Positions 23,619-34,547 of a stretch of 64,000 bases of DNA are shown here, one piece after another. Position numbers and translations under genes: made by a program. The notes under the pieces were generated by a model that worked only from the letters and a program-made list of their open reading frames with translations, was not told the DNA's origin and searched no databases. The stretch lies in the NCBI GenBank assembly GCA_030247885.1, contig JAPDRO010000022.1, forward strand, positions 496,001-560,000, in the 5' to 3' direction. Each line of letters opens with the position of its first letter. The stretch's first letter is position 1. The DNA is from Taxawa tesnikishii (nom. ined.) (Eukaryota; Ascomycota; Dothideomycetes; Dothideales).

Positions 23619-24526
23619 GGAAGGAGCATGGTGACAGCTTGTTCTTTGGGTCGGAATCTTGCGCCTACAATTCTTTCTTTATTCGTTCGCTAATACCATA
23701 TTCATAATTCAATCGACCATAGACTTGGAGACGGGATACCCACGATTTGGGAGGGCGTTCACAACATCCGCTGTTTGTGGAGTGGCAACGGGCTAGGATT
23801 TTCACAGGCCTGTTTCTGGGCTCATCATATGTATAGAGTGGAATACCATATCTTTCATCTTCAACACACATTCTTCACATCCAACTACCTTGCTTTTTTC
23901 TATGGAGATTCTTTACGTGATTCACCAGCAGTTGTGCTTTCGGGTCAACGATATCATTAGACCTCCGCAACAATCGACGGTTGAGTGTTACAAAATCTAG
24001 ACCTTTCTCACCCACTGGTTCAATCAAAACAGTTAATAAAGCCAATATAACTTCTCCTCATGCTAGAGACCGTTAACAACGACTTCTGCCCGACTTCAGA
24101 GTGATCCGAGGGCGACCACGACATCCTGAAACAAGTGCGCGGAAGAAGCAAACCCCTGATCTCATTGGGACAGCCTCAGGGTGGTCGAAAGCCGTTTGTG
24201 GCGCTTGATGCTGCCGGTGGCCGATTCGCCATTGAGCGTTTGGCAAGTTTTGCCGCTGTGCCTCCAGTATACGCGTTGAAAACAGTTGGCGTCTGTTGAG
24301 GAACGAAACGGGTGATTGGTTGTCAACTGCGCGCGCGGGCTCTCGGCGCGGAGCTCGTGAATGATCGGGAGCTGCGGAGGGTGAACCAGCGGAGGGTGGA
24401 CGGAGCGGAACGCAGGCCTTGGCGTTTCGCATCCAAACTTCGTGCACACTACAACTTCTTCTAGCACCGAACCCTTACCGCAACCATCTTTCCTAGCGGT
24501 GATACACCGCACGTCAGACACCCAGA
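23619..24526. other. Intergenic region, no supported gene
   Basis: AT-rich 3' flank of the glycosyltransferase gene, then the promoter of the SPF27 gene. Open frames on the minus strand (24073-24605) overlap each other and carry no motif. Confidence 0.4.
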
Positions 24527-25193
24527 ATGCCACTTGTTCAAAGCTCGCAAGATCACCTGCCATGTACACGCTCTCCATCTTCCTGATGTAGTAATGGCGT
24601 CGCAAGACTAACAGCGTCAGTCATCGACACCACCCTTGACGCAACCCCGCGCGTGCGTTAATCACCGCCGAACTCCCTCCCGACCACAAGAGCATACCGC
24701 ACCCGTCATTACCCTCCTTCCGTGAACCGCACTTTTCCGAAGCGGTCTCCACCGCGCATTCCGCCCTCGCGTCCGGCGCAGCGAACGAGCCTGGGATCGA
24801 TTTGAGCCGCTACGAAGTCCCCTCAGCGCCCGAATCCAACGATGTCGCCGAATGGCGTGCCGCGCTCCGCCAAGCTTACGCCAGCTCCGAGTATCTCTCC
24901 TCGAGACTGACGAATCTGGGACTATTGGAGACGTATGGAAAGAACGCTTGGTTGATCGGGAATAGCCAGCTGGAGGATATCCTGAAGGTGTTGGAGCAGG
25001 AGGTCAGCAAGGCGAAGACGGAGGTTGAGGAGGTGGAAGCGGCGAGGAGAAGAGCGCAGGAGGGCGTGAAGGGGAGATGGAGGGGTTGGAGCAGGCGTGG
25101 AGGACGGGGGTTGGGAGGATGATTGAGGTTGAGGTTGCGAGCGAGGGGTTGAGGAGGGAGATTCTGGAGAGGAGGAGAGCGGCGGCGAGTTGA
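24527..25193 (+). CDS. Pre-mRNA-splicing factor SPF27 (BCAS2/Cwf7 family)
   Basis: A 37-bp first exon (24527-24563) encodes MPLVQSSQDHLP. A 57-bp intron (24564-24620) with CTAAC and CAG at its end joins it to FIDTTLDATP. The whole product is about 203 aa, normal for BCAS2/SPF27. Conserved family segments are IDTTLDATP, LPPDHKSIPHPSLPSF, SRYEVPSAPE, EWRAALRQAYASSEYLS, NLGLLETYGKNAWL and a C-terminal coiled coil. SPF27 is a core subunit of the Prp19/NineTeen complex, which activates the spliceosome. Two one-base gaps break the frame, at the C-run 24645-24648 and the G-run 25071-25074. Each missing base restores the conserved protein up to the TGA at 25193. Without these corrections only the middle 106 codons are open. 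Confidence 0.92.
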
Positions 25194-26164
25194 GGGAAGG
25201 CTTGTGCGCTTAGAAAAGCTTCTGAACCGGATAGTCTGGGGTTGGCGCGAGGGACAAAATATCAGAGTCGAGAGTAGAAGGCGGCGCGCCAGGAAAGGAG
25301 TGGAAGAAAGAAGGACTCAGGAGTCAAGGATTGTTCTTGCCTGTCAAAGGGATGCCTGAAAGACGCAGAAGTAGGCATCATTGCACCACGTACGTGTGTG
25401 CAGAAGTCACGTCTTAAAGCCTGGCCTTCAGAGCCAACGGGAGGCTTACGGTCCACAAACCGAACATGTATGAGGAACAGGACGGGCGAAGAAACCGCTG
25501 ACTTGATCAATCTAGCCAGCCTAGGAAAACAGTCCCTCTACGTAGTTCTGTGGGGAGAAAAAAATATGCTTCTATGCAGCTGTAGCGTTCGAGTTGCTAC
25601 ATGCCATTGTACTTCTAGTCTTCAGGCGAGCATTGGGCCAGCGGCTTGGAGAATAGTCACACTAGCCACAAACGTAGTCCATCGAATTCCCCTTACCATC
25701 TGGCCACTGCCATCTACCTTCTTCTTCTTCTTCTTCTTCTTCTTCTTCTTCTTCTTCTTCTGCTGCTTGACCATCTCCACCTTCTCGTAAGCCGGAGCTA
25801 AGAAGCAAGCCGTTCTAGCAGAAGGCGTCGAACGTATATTTAGCAGCTTCAGGCCGACAAAATCGGTGAGCAGTGGCACGACCAGAAATGCCGCCGTAAC
25901 GGAGAGGGTCAGTAGAATTGTCGGCAGGCATCACCACATGCATCTGGCGACCAAGACGACCACGCTCAGTCGAGTCCGTTAGTATGTGAGGTTTGAAACC
26001 CATTTCTGCTCAGTAGTCGAAGCGCAAGTGAGCGTTCGAACTACTCTGTGTAAATACGCCCGTCGCTCGCAACTACTATCAGGCACTGGCGGGCGTATAC
26101 ATCTGGCTCCTTCCTTTCCAACCGCTCCATCATTCCAACTGTCACCATAAACTCCTGCTTCATC
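25194..26164. other. Intergenic region with a CTT repeat
   Basis: Convergent 3' flanks of SPF27 (+) and the helicase (-). The only open frames are artefacts around the microsatellite. Confidence 0.45.
25722..25762 (+). repeat. (CTT)n microsatellite
   Basis: This is about thirteen consecutive CTT triplets. It encodes poly-Phe or poly-Lys in artefact frames and is not part of a supported gene. Confidence 0.95.
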
Positions 26165-29155
26165 CTACTCCTCCCTCAACGCTGCCTCCGCCGTCAACCC
26201 ACTAATCCACATCGCATCATCCGTACTCCTCTCGCGAGTATCAAACATCCCCATGGCGCCCAGTCTCCGACTTACCTCACCGACTCCCCCACGGTAATCT
26301 CTCGATGCAACATCTTCAGCGTACACCAGTCCCGCTTCTAGACGCGAGAGGTGTGAAGGTGCGGCATTCTCTTTTGGACGCCATGGCGGGATGGACGGGC
26401 CCTTGTTAACTCTATCATCCCACAGGCCATGGCGATAACACATTGAGAGGAAAGTTCCCCAATTACTGTCGTTGGCGAGCAGGTTGGGGTTTCCGATGAC
26501 GATGAGGCCTTGTTTAGCGCGTGTCAGGGCCACGTTCTGCGTTTGGAAGGATTAGTATAGTGTGTATGGCAACGAACGAGTTGCTTGGGGAAGACTTACG
26601 AAGCGCTTGGCTTCATGTATGACACCCAGCCCCTTGCGAGATCCTGATCGATGAAACGATCCCTGGTCCTCGTAGTGCATAGAATAACGACGCGGCTTTC
26701 GAGACCTTGGAATGCTTCGAGAGGACCGATCTGTACCTCCGTCAGCTCTTCCCTTTTCCACCAAGCAGGCAGAGGGTGTACCCACGTTAACCTTGAATAA
26801 CCGAAACGGATCCACCTTGACCATTCCTCTAAGCACCCTGACCTGTGCCCTGAATGGACTCATGATACAGACATCTTCCTCGGCCACCAGCCCGCTCTTG
26901 ACGAGGCTCTTTGCATACTGACACGCCAACCTCGCCTCGGCCAAATTGAACCATCCCCCGCCATCGGTCTCGATCTCATCCGTCCCCGAATTTGCAGAGA
27001 ACATGACTGGCCATTTGCGTCCCCTCCAGCCATCCCAGGCCAACAACGACCCCGTATCAGCGGCTTCTGCAACCAGCGTGTCGTTGTAGAAGAGCGCAGA
27101 TGGCACGGCAAGAATGGCGGGGTGGGAACGGTAGTTGCGCTTGAGAACAGCGAAGGGCGGACGAGTGATTGGCAGCATAGCTGCCGTGAGGACCTCGCTA
27201 GCGTCGCGGTGGCGGGAGCGCGCTAAAGGATGGTCTTTGTACAGCGCGCGATCGAAGAGGCGTTCGAAAAGCGAGGTGTCTATCGCGATGGTTTTGGAGG
27301 CGGTACGAGGGCCCAACTGCCGTTGGTCGCCCGCCATGATCAGGAGCGGCCGCTTTGCGATGGTGGATTCGTCGTTTGGAGGTGCCACTACGGAGATGGG
27401 AATTAGGGATTGGGGTTCCGTGGCTTGCGCTGCTTCGTCGATAAGGAGTGCGTCCCAGTGAAGCCGGAACCTCTTGTCAACGGAGGCTGAGGGGTGCAGG
27501 TCGCAGAAAATGCCGGATTCGATGGCGTGCAGGTCTCTGTTCGTTACGCGGGCGCGGATGAATACGTCAGCATCCTGGCATGTTGTGACGACAATCTTGT
27601 AGCGCATGAGCTTGGGAAAGGGTGGAAGGGAGAAGAGATTTTCAGGGCCCTCGGTGTAGCTGTAGATGAGGAGCTTTTCTGGCACTTCGGAGAACGTGCG
27701 TGAAGTGCCGTTGAGTCGCAAGAGCTCTTCTGGCTGCAGCTGGGCACTGAGACGCAGAGCAAGCGTGTCGGCCGCAGAATCTGAAGGAGCGCATACCAGT
27801 ATGTGCTGAGCTTGTGTGCTCCCTTTGACGAGCTGAAGCGAAACCTCAACAATGGACTTAGTTTTCCCTGTACCTGGAGGTCCTGAGATGAGGTAAGGAA
27901 CGTCACCGTAGTTCGCGTTCGAGATGGAGCTCACTGCTTTGAGCTGCTCATAGTTGAGGCGGTCGTCAAACACATTCATACCAAAGGTTCCGACGTTCAA
28001 TGTGGTCTGCAGTTCTCCGTCGCTGGGTAGCGGAAATAGCATGCGGCGGATCCATGAATCGTTCTCGCGCAGTACGCACTCCGAAGACGGGAGAGAGCTC
28101 ATTGGTGTGATCACTGTCTCTTTGAACGCATTCGAAGCCGTAGGCAGCGCTGGCCATTCTTCGAAGAAAGACCGGCTGTCCGAATTTAGTCCAGAGTGGG
28201 AAGTATGTTCTTCGCCATATGAAGCCCCTGCGGTGTCATCTGCATCAAACCGATGATTGTCGCTATTAAGTGAAGGCCTGAGAGAGTCTCGTGCGAACAG
28301 GATAGCTCTGCGTAGAGCCCTCAGACGCTTTTCCTGTGGCACGAATACGACGTTGAAGATCATCGTTTCGGGGATGAGGTTGTCAATACGCAACATGAGC
28401 ATCTCGTGCACGCGTATCACGGAATAGACGACTGCATTGTATTGCAGCATTGGCATGAGACCGTTGGTGTGAATGAGAGGGAGGCCTGTCCGCGGATCAA
28501 GGCGCAGTTGACGTAGCTGTACAGTATCACCGACCTCGACCCGAATACTCTGCTCACGGAGTCCTGGTACATGAAGCCTGTACAAGTCATGCTGTGTGCC
28601 CTGTTGCAGAAGCCGGGCATTGAAGAGAGCCTGGTCCGCACATTCCCTACTAAGGGCAGCCTCCTCATCATTTAGCGCTTGGCGGAAGTACGAGTAGTAG
28701 TTCTGGACGTCCAGATCTAAGGGCAGTGGAACAGCGATGATCTCTTTCGGATTTGTCGGAGGTAAGGCCGGTGAAAGATCGTATATTGGTAGGTAGACGA
28801 TGCCGGGAAACCTCAAGAAGTACGAGTCGAGAAATGGTTCTGTCACTGGATACGAATCAACGCAGATCGCAGGTTGGTTGTTCACCAGGTGGAATGTGTC
28901 AGAAACGAATGGGCGCGCATATACATCGAGCTTGGAGCTATCGTTCTTGCTGTCAACCATGTTTGCAGGTCCAAATCCAGGCAAAGGTGCAGATACCGGC
29001 GGTATCTTCGAGCGTGTAGGCGCCTGAGACTGCGGCGGATGTGGTACAAAGTCCAGAGGGCGGCCTTCAGGAGCCCTGATCTCGATGGCCTTGGACACTC
29101 GCCCGGGTGGACGAAAAACGAAAGACGTTTGGTCCATCATGGATGCGAGAGGCAC
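26165..29155 (-). CDS. Superfamily 1 RNA/DNA helicase (UPF1/MOV10-like)
   Basis: Three exons (26786-29155, 26600-26730, 26165-26536; introns of 55 and 63 bp) give about 957 aa. A conserved N-terminal region of about 450 aa precedes the helicase core. SF1B motifs are in order: Walker A GPPGTGKT, motif II DEAAQATEP, motif III GDQRQLGP, motif IV KRNYRSHP, motif V EAFQGLE followed by VVILCTTR, and motif VI NVALTRAKQGLIVIG. These place it with AAA_11/AAA_12 helicases such as UPF1, MOV10 and SETX, which unwind RNA or RNA:DNA; the exact orthologue is not clear. A G is missing in the run 26630-26633, inside the segment LARGLGVIHEAKRF that precedes motif VI. No targeting signal is seen. The start at 29155 is the first ATG; a 5' UTR intron is possible. 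Confidence 0.88.
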
Positions 29156-31419
29156 TAACGCTTGTTGAGAGCCTTGAGTGGGCAGGAATACTGAACTGGC
29201 CAGTGTGGAACGGTACGCGGAGGAGGAAGCTGGAATTTCCGGTGTGATGTCAGTGCGAAAGGGGTGAAAGAGAGATTGAGGTGAGGTGAGATGTGTTCGT
29301 GGATCGGTTCACCTGGAGAAACCTACTGAATCAGAAGACGACAACTCCGAGATCGAATCGAGACACGCATCAAGCGGCACACATGCAAGCCAAATCTGCA
29401 AAATAGCAGCCAGATGTCTTGTTGACCTGTGTCCTCCGCTCTGTATGTAACGGATGCTATCCCAAACGGATTGAGGGCCTCTTCGAACAGCAAGGGATAT
29501 GGACAGGCGTTCGCGTTTCGTGGTCCGAGATGCCGTCGGCAGCCCACAGTAGTAGCATAGAGACCACTCACATATGCTCCGTTAAGCACTGTAGGCGAGA
29601 GGCGTAGATGTAGCAGCTTCCCGACCGTGTCTCGATCGTTTGCAGGGGTACGGAAGAGAAACGAAAAGTAAAGCGAACAAGGAGACTCTAGGTGTATGTC
29701 TGCTCGAAAAGACACGCCACAGCCATGTTGTCTTATCTAGTGTGCTACCACGCGCAGAGCCAGCACGAGTCGATACTCACCCAAGATCCAGGCAACAGAA
29801 ACTACGTGTCGGTGTCAATATTTGCTTGCAATACTTCATTCACTTGCACGCCTTCAGGCGCGATGCTGTGGAACGGTTGGTGGCGGGGAACGAGCGGAGC
29901 GGAATTGTTTCCGTGAGCTGTCGGCTCCAACGTCTCACTCTCCCACCACTACTCTTCCACCTCCACTCTATTTTCTTGGTTCGCACTCGTCCATCAAACA
30001 AGAATTCGACGATGAATTGCAGCTATGCGATGAGATCTTGTTCAAAGGCCAGAGCTAACCAGGATGTTCAAGCATAGGCGCATTAAGATTGATGAGTGCT
30101 TTGCGTTTGCTTCAGTGCCGCGGTGGCTACGATGGGCCGGTGTTTGTTTCGTTGTTGCTGAATACATCCTGGTTGAACAAACAATGAAGAAGAGTTTTAA
30201 ATATTCCTTACTTGCCCACTTCTGAATACTTCCTTTGCCGTCCAATCCTTTCCTGTCACACCCAAAAGACCTTAGCAACAAAGTGAGCAGCGTTGTTGGT
30301 CGGGTGATCTGTTTGCTATGAACTACCAAGATTCCAACACAGGCAAGGCTGTGGAACAACAGTCCAGAAGCAATCCATCGGGATTTTCTTGTGGGTTCAG
30401 ACAAGAACATCATAACGCGCTGTCCTATCGTTACGGCTTTTCGAGTCCTGCCGCGAACGTGTGCACACTCTGGCAACCTTAAATCGATGACCAAGTTCGT
30501 CCGTCGGCATGCTGCGAGGAAGAGACCAAAGAAGCGACCGGACTCCAATCCCGGCTCATACGACTGGCAGGATCTCGAAATGCTTCGAAGCTCATCTAGA
30601 CGCATGCGTCAACTGTATTTCGAGTATCATCACAAGCCTACTTTGGGCAGCGAGACGCGGCGGCGCGGACATGAACAACGCGCCGACAACTGGCGTGGCC
30701 TGCACCGAACAGTCATAGAGGTTATGACCATGTCAGCCAGACCGGGTTGCCAGCACAGTAACATGGATGGCTATTCGTCTTGTTTCTGTTGACCGACGCA
30801 TCTACAACACCTGACACGAGCCTATCAGCAGCAGTGCCACGTGTCGGCCGAGTCCTGGAAACCTCCTGTATATACGGATATGTTGGTCATCCCTCATGTA
30901 CACGTCGGCTATCGGACGGTCTGAAGACGGGTGCACGGGTCGCGAAAGGGATGGCTTGGCTGCGACAAAGGCTCAACCCGGATGCTTTACGGCGGCGCAA
31001 GAGTTCTCGGTCCTCTGCCGAGGATCTGATTGGCTGGGAAGGTCGTTCAAATTCGCATGTGTCAAAACAGAAGCATTGTTACATGTAGTGAAAGCGGCAA
31101 GTGTCGGCAGAAGGTGAAAGGAGCAGTCTGGTATGATTCCAAACAGCACGTCATCTGCTACGGAGATTCACGCGCCTGAAAACACTCGAACCGACAACAC
31201 CACAGATCACTTATACCAGTTACAACACACTCTCATCAGATATAAAAGTTGCATAATCGCTCTCCTGTCTGTATCTTCCCTTCTTCATTGTACCCTCACC
31301 ATACCACAACCACAACCACAACCACAGCCCCTACCTACACCCACCCAACCCTTTCTGTCAACCGTACCCTACACAAAACTTCTCTTATCTACCATCCCTA
31401 CGTTGTCTAGGCCAGCAAG
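29156..31419. other. 2.3-kb intergenic region, no supported gene
   Basis: Divergent upstream regions of the helicase (-) and the H1-tailed protein (+). Frames up to 187 codons exist at 30042-30605 (-) and 30391-30792 (+) but overlap and have no motif. The leader before 31420 contains a (CCACAA)n tract and a TATA-like TATAAAAG near 31241. Confidence 0.4.
31302..31330 (+). repeat. (CCACAA)n tract in a 5' leader
   Basis: Four to five copies of a six-base unit lie about 90 bp upstream of the ATG at 31420. Confidence 0.85.
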
Positions 31420-33534
31420 ATGGTCAAGCTCAATCTTCCATCCGCCGAACGGGCTGCAGCCTTAGTGTCAAGTACGCGCAGCCTTATCCCTCTCCCTCCA
31501 CCTAGAACTGCACCTTCAAGTCAGTTACGCGAATCCCTGTCCGCATCTCACAACGCAGAGGGAAGACAGTCTAACAGCAACGACGAGGGCAACGACAGCG
31601 AAGACGATCCTAATTGGTGGATGGCTGATTATGGCACTGCCGCCGACTTGAAGGAACATGCTGTACCTAACCCACGACCAGCCCAAGAGGAGGAGCACGA
31701 CATGAAGGAGCCGAGCAAGAAGCAAACAGACCGCAGACCCCTGATGTTGAAGCTCAAGCTACATCAAAAGCCACAGGGTGCCGGCCGCTCCGCCAACAAC
31801 ACCAACATTGAGCAGTCCACCAAGACCAGCACGTACAGCACTGCCAACGCCAAGACATCGTGGATCGCGGTAAATGTTCCTACCAACAACGCCGTCGATG
31901 AAGAGCCAGACAGCGATGACGAGCCTCTGATCAACAAGAGAAGTCGAGGCATCAAGACGCGATCTCCAGAAGACGATGGTGACGAGAGCGACGATGACAT
32001 CCCATTCCACCTTGAGGTGGAGAACAGAAGGAGGGCATCAGGCGACAGATACGCGGAGAACGCGACGTACCAGCAGCAGCTTCGTGACGAGGCCAAGGCA
32101 GCTGGTCAGGCGATGCACTTCATCTGCGAGTGCAACTTGACTACGGGGGCCAATGCTTGTGAGAATGACCAGCAATACGGCCCTTCAAGGGCGTACGCTC
32201 GCTACCTCATATCAAATCAATTCGGTGGCACAAAGGGAACATGGGACATGGTTCCCAAGAATGTCCGCATCACCTGGGCGCGAAGTTGCTACCAACGCAA
32301 GGACTACGTGGTCAAGGGCGGTCATCTCGACCGGGTCAAATTCAAGATCAACATGATTCGTCGCCAGCTCCAGAAGCTTCTGGCCTGGCGCCCCAAGGCG
32401 AAGTACACCATCCAGCTTGCAGGAGGTTTGATGCAGCGTGTGGTGAACTGCTTCTTGCTTGCGGATGAGCTTGGTATTGATCTGGAAGCTGCCGCTGAAA
32501 TCGTCGACGAAGAGGATGGGACGAAGAGCGGACAGGTGGAGGAAGAAGAAGTCGGATTTCATAACGAGACCCTTGCCGACATTGAGACTGAAGGAGGTGT
32601 GAAGCCTACCATGAAGAGCAAGTTCAGGACCAGGGGTCAGAAGCCAGAGAAGTCTGACGAGAAGGAGGGCACCGGGTATGGCAATCCATCAGTATACCAG
32701 ACGCCGGTCTTGTTCGCAAACAGGGTCCGCAAGGAATGGTGCAGCCCGCGCAACACCAAATACGACAAGACAGTGGATGACATCTCCGGATTTCTCGACT
32801 TCGTCGAGTCTGAACTACGCGACGGGACTATAACTGTCTTTCCCGCTGTTGAGTTCTTGATGGAAACCAGCCCAGAAGACGTCGCTAGGAACAAGGTCCG
32901 CAAGGACGTAAGGGACGCGAAGCTGGCCGAGGCGAGCAAACTCAATAACAACAGACTTCCCACTGGTCTTCTCACTGGTGCAAAGAAGAAGGCGGCAGAG
33001 GCACAGCTTGTGCGTGAGATCATTGAGGCGGCTGGCGAAGTTGCGGACACTGAGACGACCACACCGGCGGGAAAGGGAAAAGGAAAGGGGTCTGGTAGAA
33101 AGAACCGCTCTGCTCGCGCTGCAAAGAAGGCTCCTGCACCAAAGAAGACATCCGCTCGCAAGACAGCCACTGCGCCGAAAGCAACTACCGCTCCGCGCAA
33201 GGCAGCTGCCGCACCCAAAGTCGAGCCTGCCACCTCTACCACCCATACCACTATGACCGACCACAATGTTGTGACCGCTGATGCCGACAGCGAGTCTTCC
33301 CCTCCGATCGTCGACCGGGCCGCGACATCGGCGCCCGAGACACAGACGCCTGCGTCTCAGACCTCCGCTACCGCTGACCACACTGGGGAGGATGACTCCG
33401 GCGAGTACGAGAAGCTCCTTCAGAGCACTATCGCGGGAATCAAGGCGAAGAAGCACAAGCGTGCCCGCGATGAGGGAGACGATGCTCAGCCCGGTCCTTC
33501 CAACGGCGTCAAGCGCGGCAGGTCCGCTGCTTAA
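31420..33534 (+). CDS. Nuclear protein with an H1-like lysine/alanine tail
   Basis: This is an intact single-exon gene of 704 aa. I recognise no catalytic domain. Residues 1-220 are low-complexity and acidic, with Asp/Glu clusters. A central part (residues about 225-370) is better conserved in appearance, with Cys and Trp residues (MHFICECNLTTGANACEND; WARSCYQRKDYV). A second ordered region follows (RVRKEWCSPRNTKYDK, DDISGFLDFVESELRDG). The C-terminus (residues about 545-610) repeats Lys/Ala/Pro units such as AKKAPAPKKTSARK, like linker-histone tails, and ends with a bipartite basic signal (KAKKHKRAR; KRGRSAA). A chromatin-associated role is inferred from the tail alone. It may be a lineage-restricted family. 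Confidence 0.75.
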   Translation: MVKLNLPSAERAAALVSSTRSLIPLPPPRTAPSSQLRESLSASHNAEGRQSNSNDEGNDSEDDPNWWMADYGTAADLKEHAVPNPRPAQEEEHDMKEPSKKQTDRRPLMLKLKLHQKPQGAGRSANNTNIEQSTKTSTYSTANAKTSWIAVNVPTNNAVDEEPDSDDEPLINKRSRGIKTRSPEDDGDESDDDIPFHLEVENRRRASGDRYAENATYQQQLRDEAKAAGQAMHFICECNLTTGANACENDQQYGPSRAYARYLISNQFGGTKGTWDMVPKNVRITWARSCYQRKDYVVKGGHLDRVKFKINMIRRQLQKLLAWRPKAKYTIQLAGGLMQRVVNCFLLADELGIDLEAAAEIVDEEDGTKSGQVEEEEVGFHNETLADIETEGGVKPTMKSKFRTRGQKPEKSDEKEGTGYGNPSVYQTPVLFANRVRKEWCSPRNTKYDKTVDDISGFLDFVESELRDGTITVFPAVEFLMETSPEDVARNKVRKDVRDAKLAEASKLNNNRLPTGLLTGAKKKAAEAQLVREIIEAAGEVADTETTTPAGKGKGKGSGRKNRSARAAKKAPAPKKTSARKTATAPKATTAPRKAAAAPKVEPATSTTHTTMTDHNVVTADADSESSPPIVDRAATSAPETQTPASQTSATADHTGEDDSGEYEKLLQSTIAGIKAKKHKRARDEGDDAQPGPSNGVKRGRSAA

Positions 33535-34547
33535 AAGACACACTTCATACACGTTATTTCGTTGCAAGCACCCACTGCGATGGTTGTGGTTTCTATGACA
33601 GATTGACGACATCACGTGTTTTCGGACTTTGTTCAGTTCACCAACTTGGCTTGCCTTTTCCCTTCCGAGTGTTCAAGCGGCATGGATACCCCGGCATAGT
33701 GATGGAGTCTCGGGGTTCAAACTTCTCTCCAAGTCCTGTATATCTAGCATACTCTGCTTTTGTCACACGTGTGGAGGATTGGATAGGACGGACCATGACA
33801 AGTAGATAAACTGATTGGACTACGATAAAAAGGCACACTTTCCACCCAAAACATCCTGTCTCTCGTTCTTTTTATATTCTCTGTGACTGAATGACTGGTT
33901 AACTGTATTCTCTAACCGTCTCTCGCATAATCTCTCTTGTTTGTAGATGGGTACAAAAGGAACTTGACAGCACGCTAAGTTTGCCGCCTATGTTGGTGCG
34001 CCTCTGGCGGATGCAGGAATCTTGCTCTTTGCTGTCTCTCTTGGTCTGAACCACAATATATGCTACAGCGGACACGACGGCGTCTTCTACAAGTGCTCCA
34101 TCGGCCTCACGAACAAGATCTATGCGCTCCATTGAGCGTCATCAGTCCATTACTGGTCTTCGGAGGGGCTTCTCGGAAGTATAATGGCACGTTCAAGGCT
34201 TGCTTGGTCGATGAAAGGTCATGCGTTCGAATTCCGAGGTGATGGACTAATGCCGCAATCAACTGTATCAGTTGCTGTACCTGTCTCTATATCGAGACGC
34301 GCAACATGATACGGACAAGAGACCACGGGGTAAACGAATTGCTAGATAATATTGGGGCTAGTCGCTCATAATATAGTACACAAATGCCCGTTGATTCTTT
34401 CTTTTCATCAACTCTTAGACTTACAATGCTGCATCTGTTTCCTCTTCATATCCCACCGTCCAACCCTCATCCTCTTAGCCATCCTCATACTTCGCAACCC
34501 TTTTGCTTTCTTTCCCGTCGATCCATCAGTCCGCCGTCATCGGACAA
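33535..34547. other. Convergent intergenic region
   Basis: This contains the 3' ends of the H1-tailed gene (+) and Prp24 (-). No gene is supported; plus-strand frames at 34352-35177 are shadows of Prp24. Confidence 0.45.

Noticed and set aside
30042-30605. 187-codon minus-strand frame considered as a gene
   Set aside because: It has no recognisable domain or splice-linked continuation and overlaps an equally open plus-strand frame.
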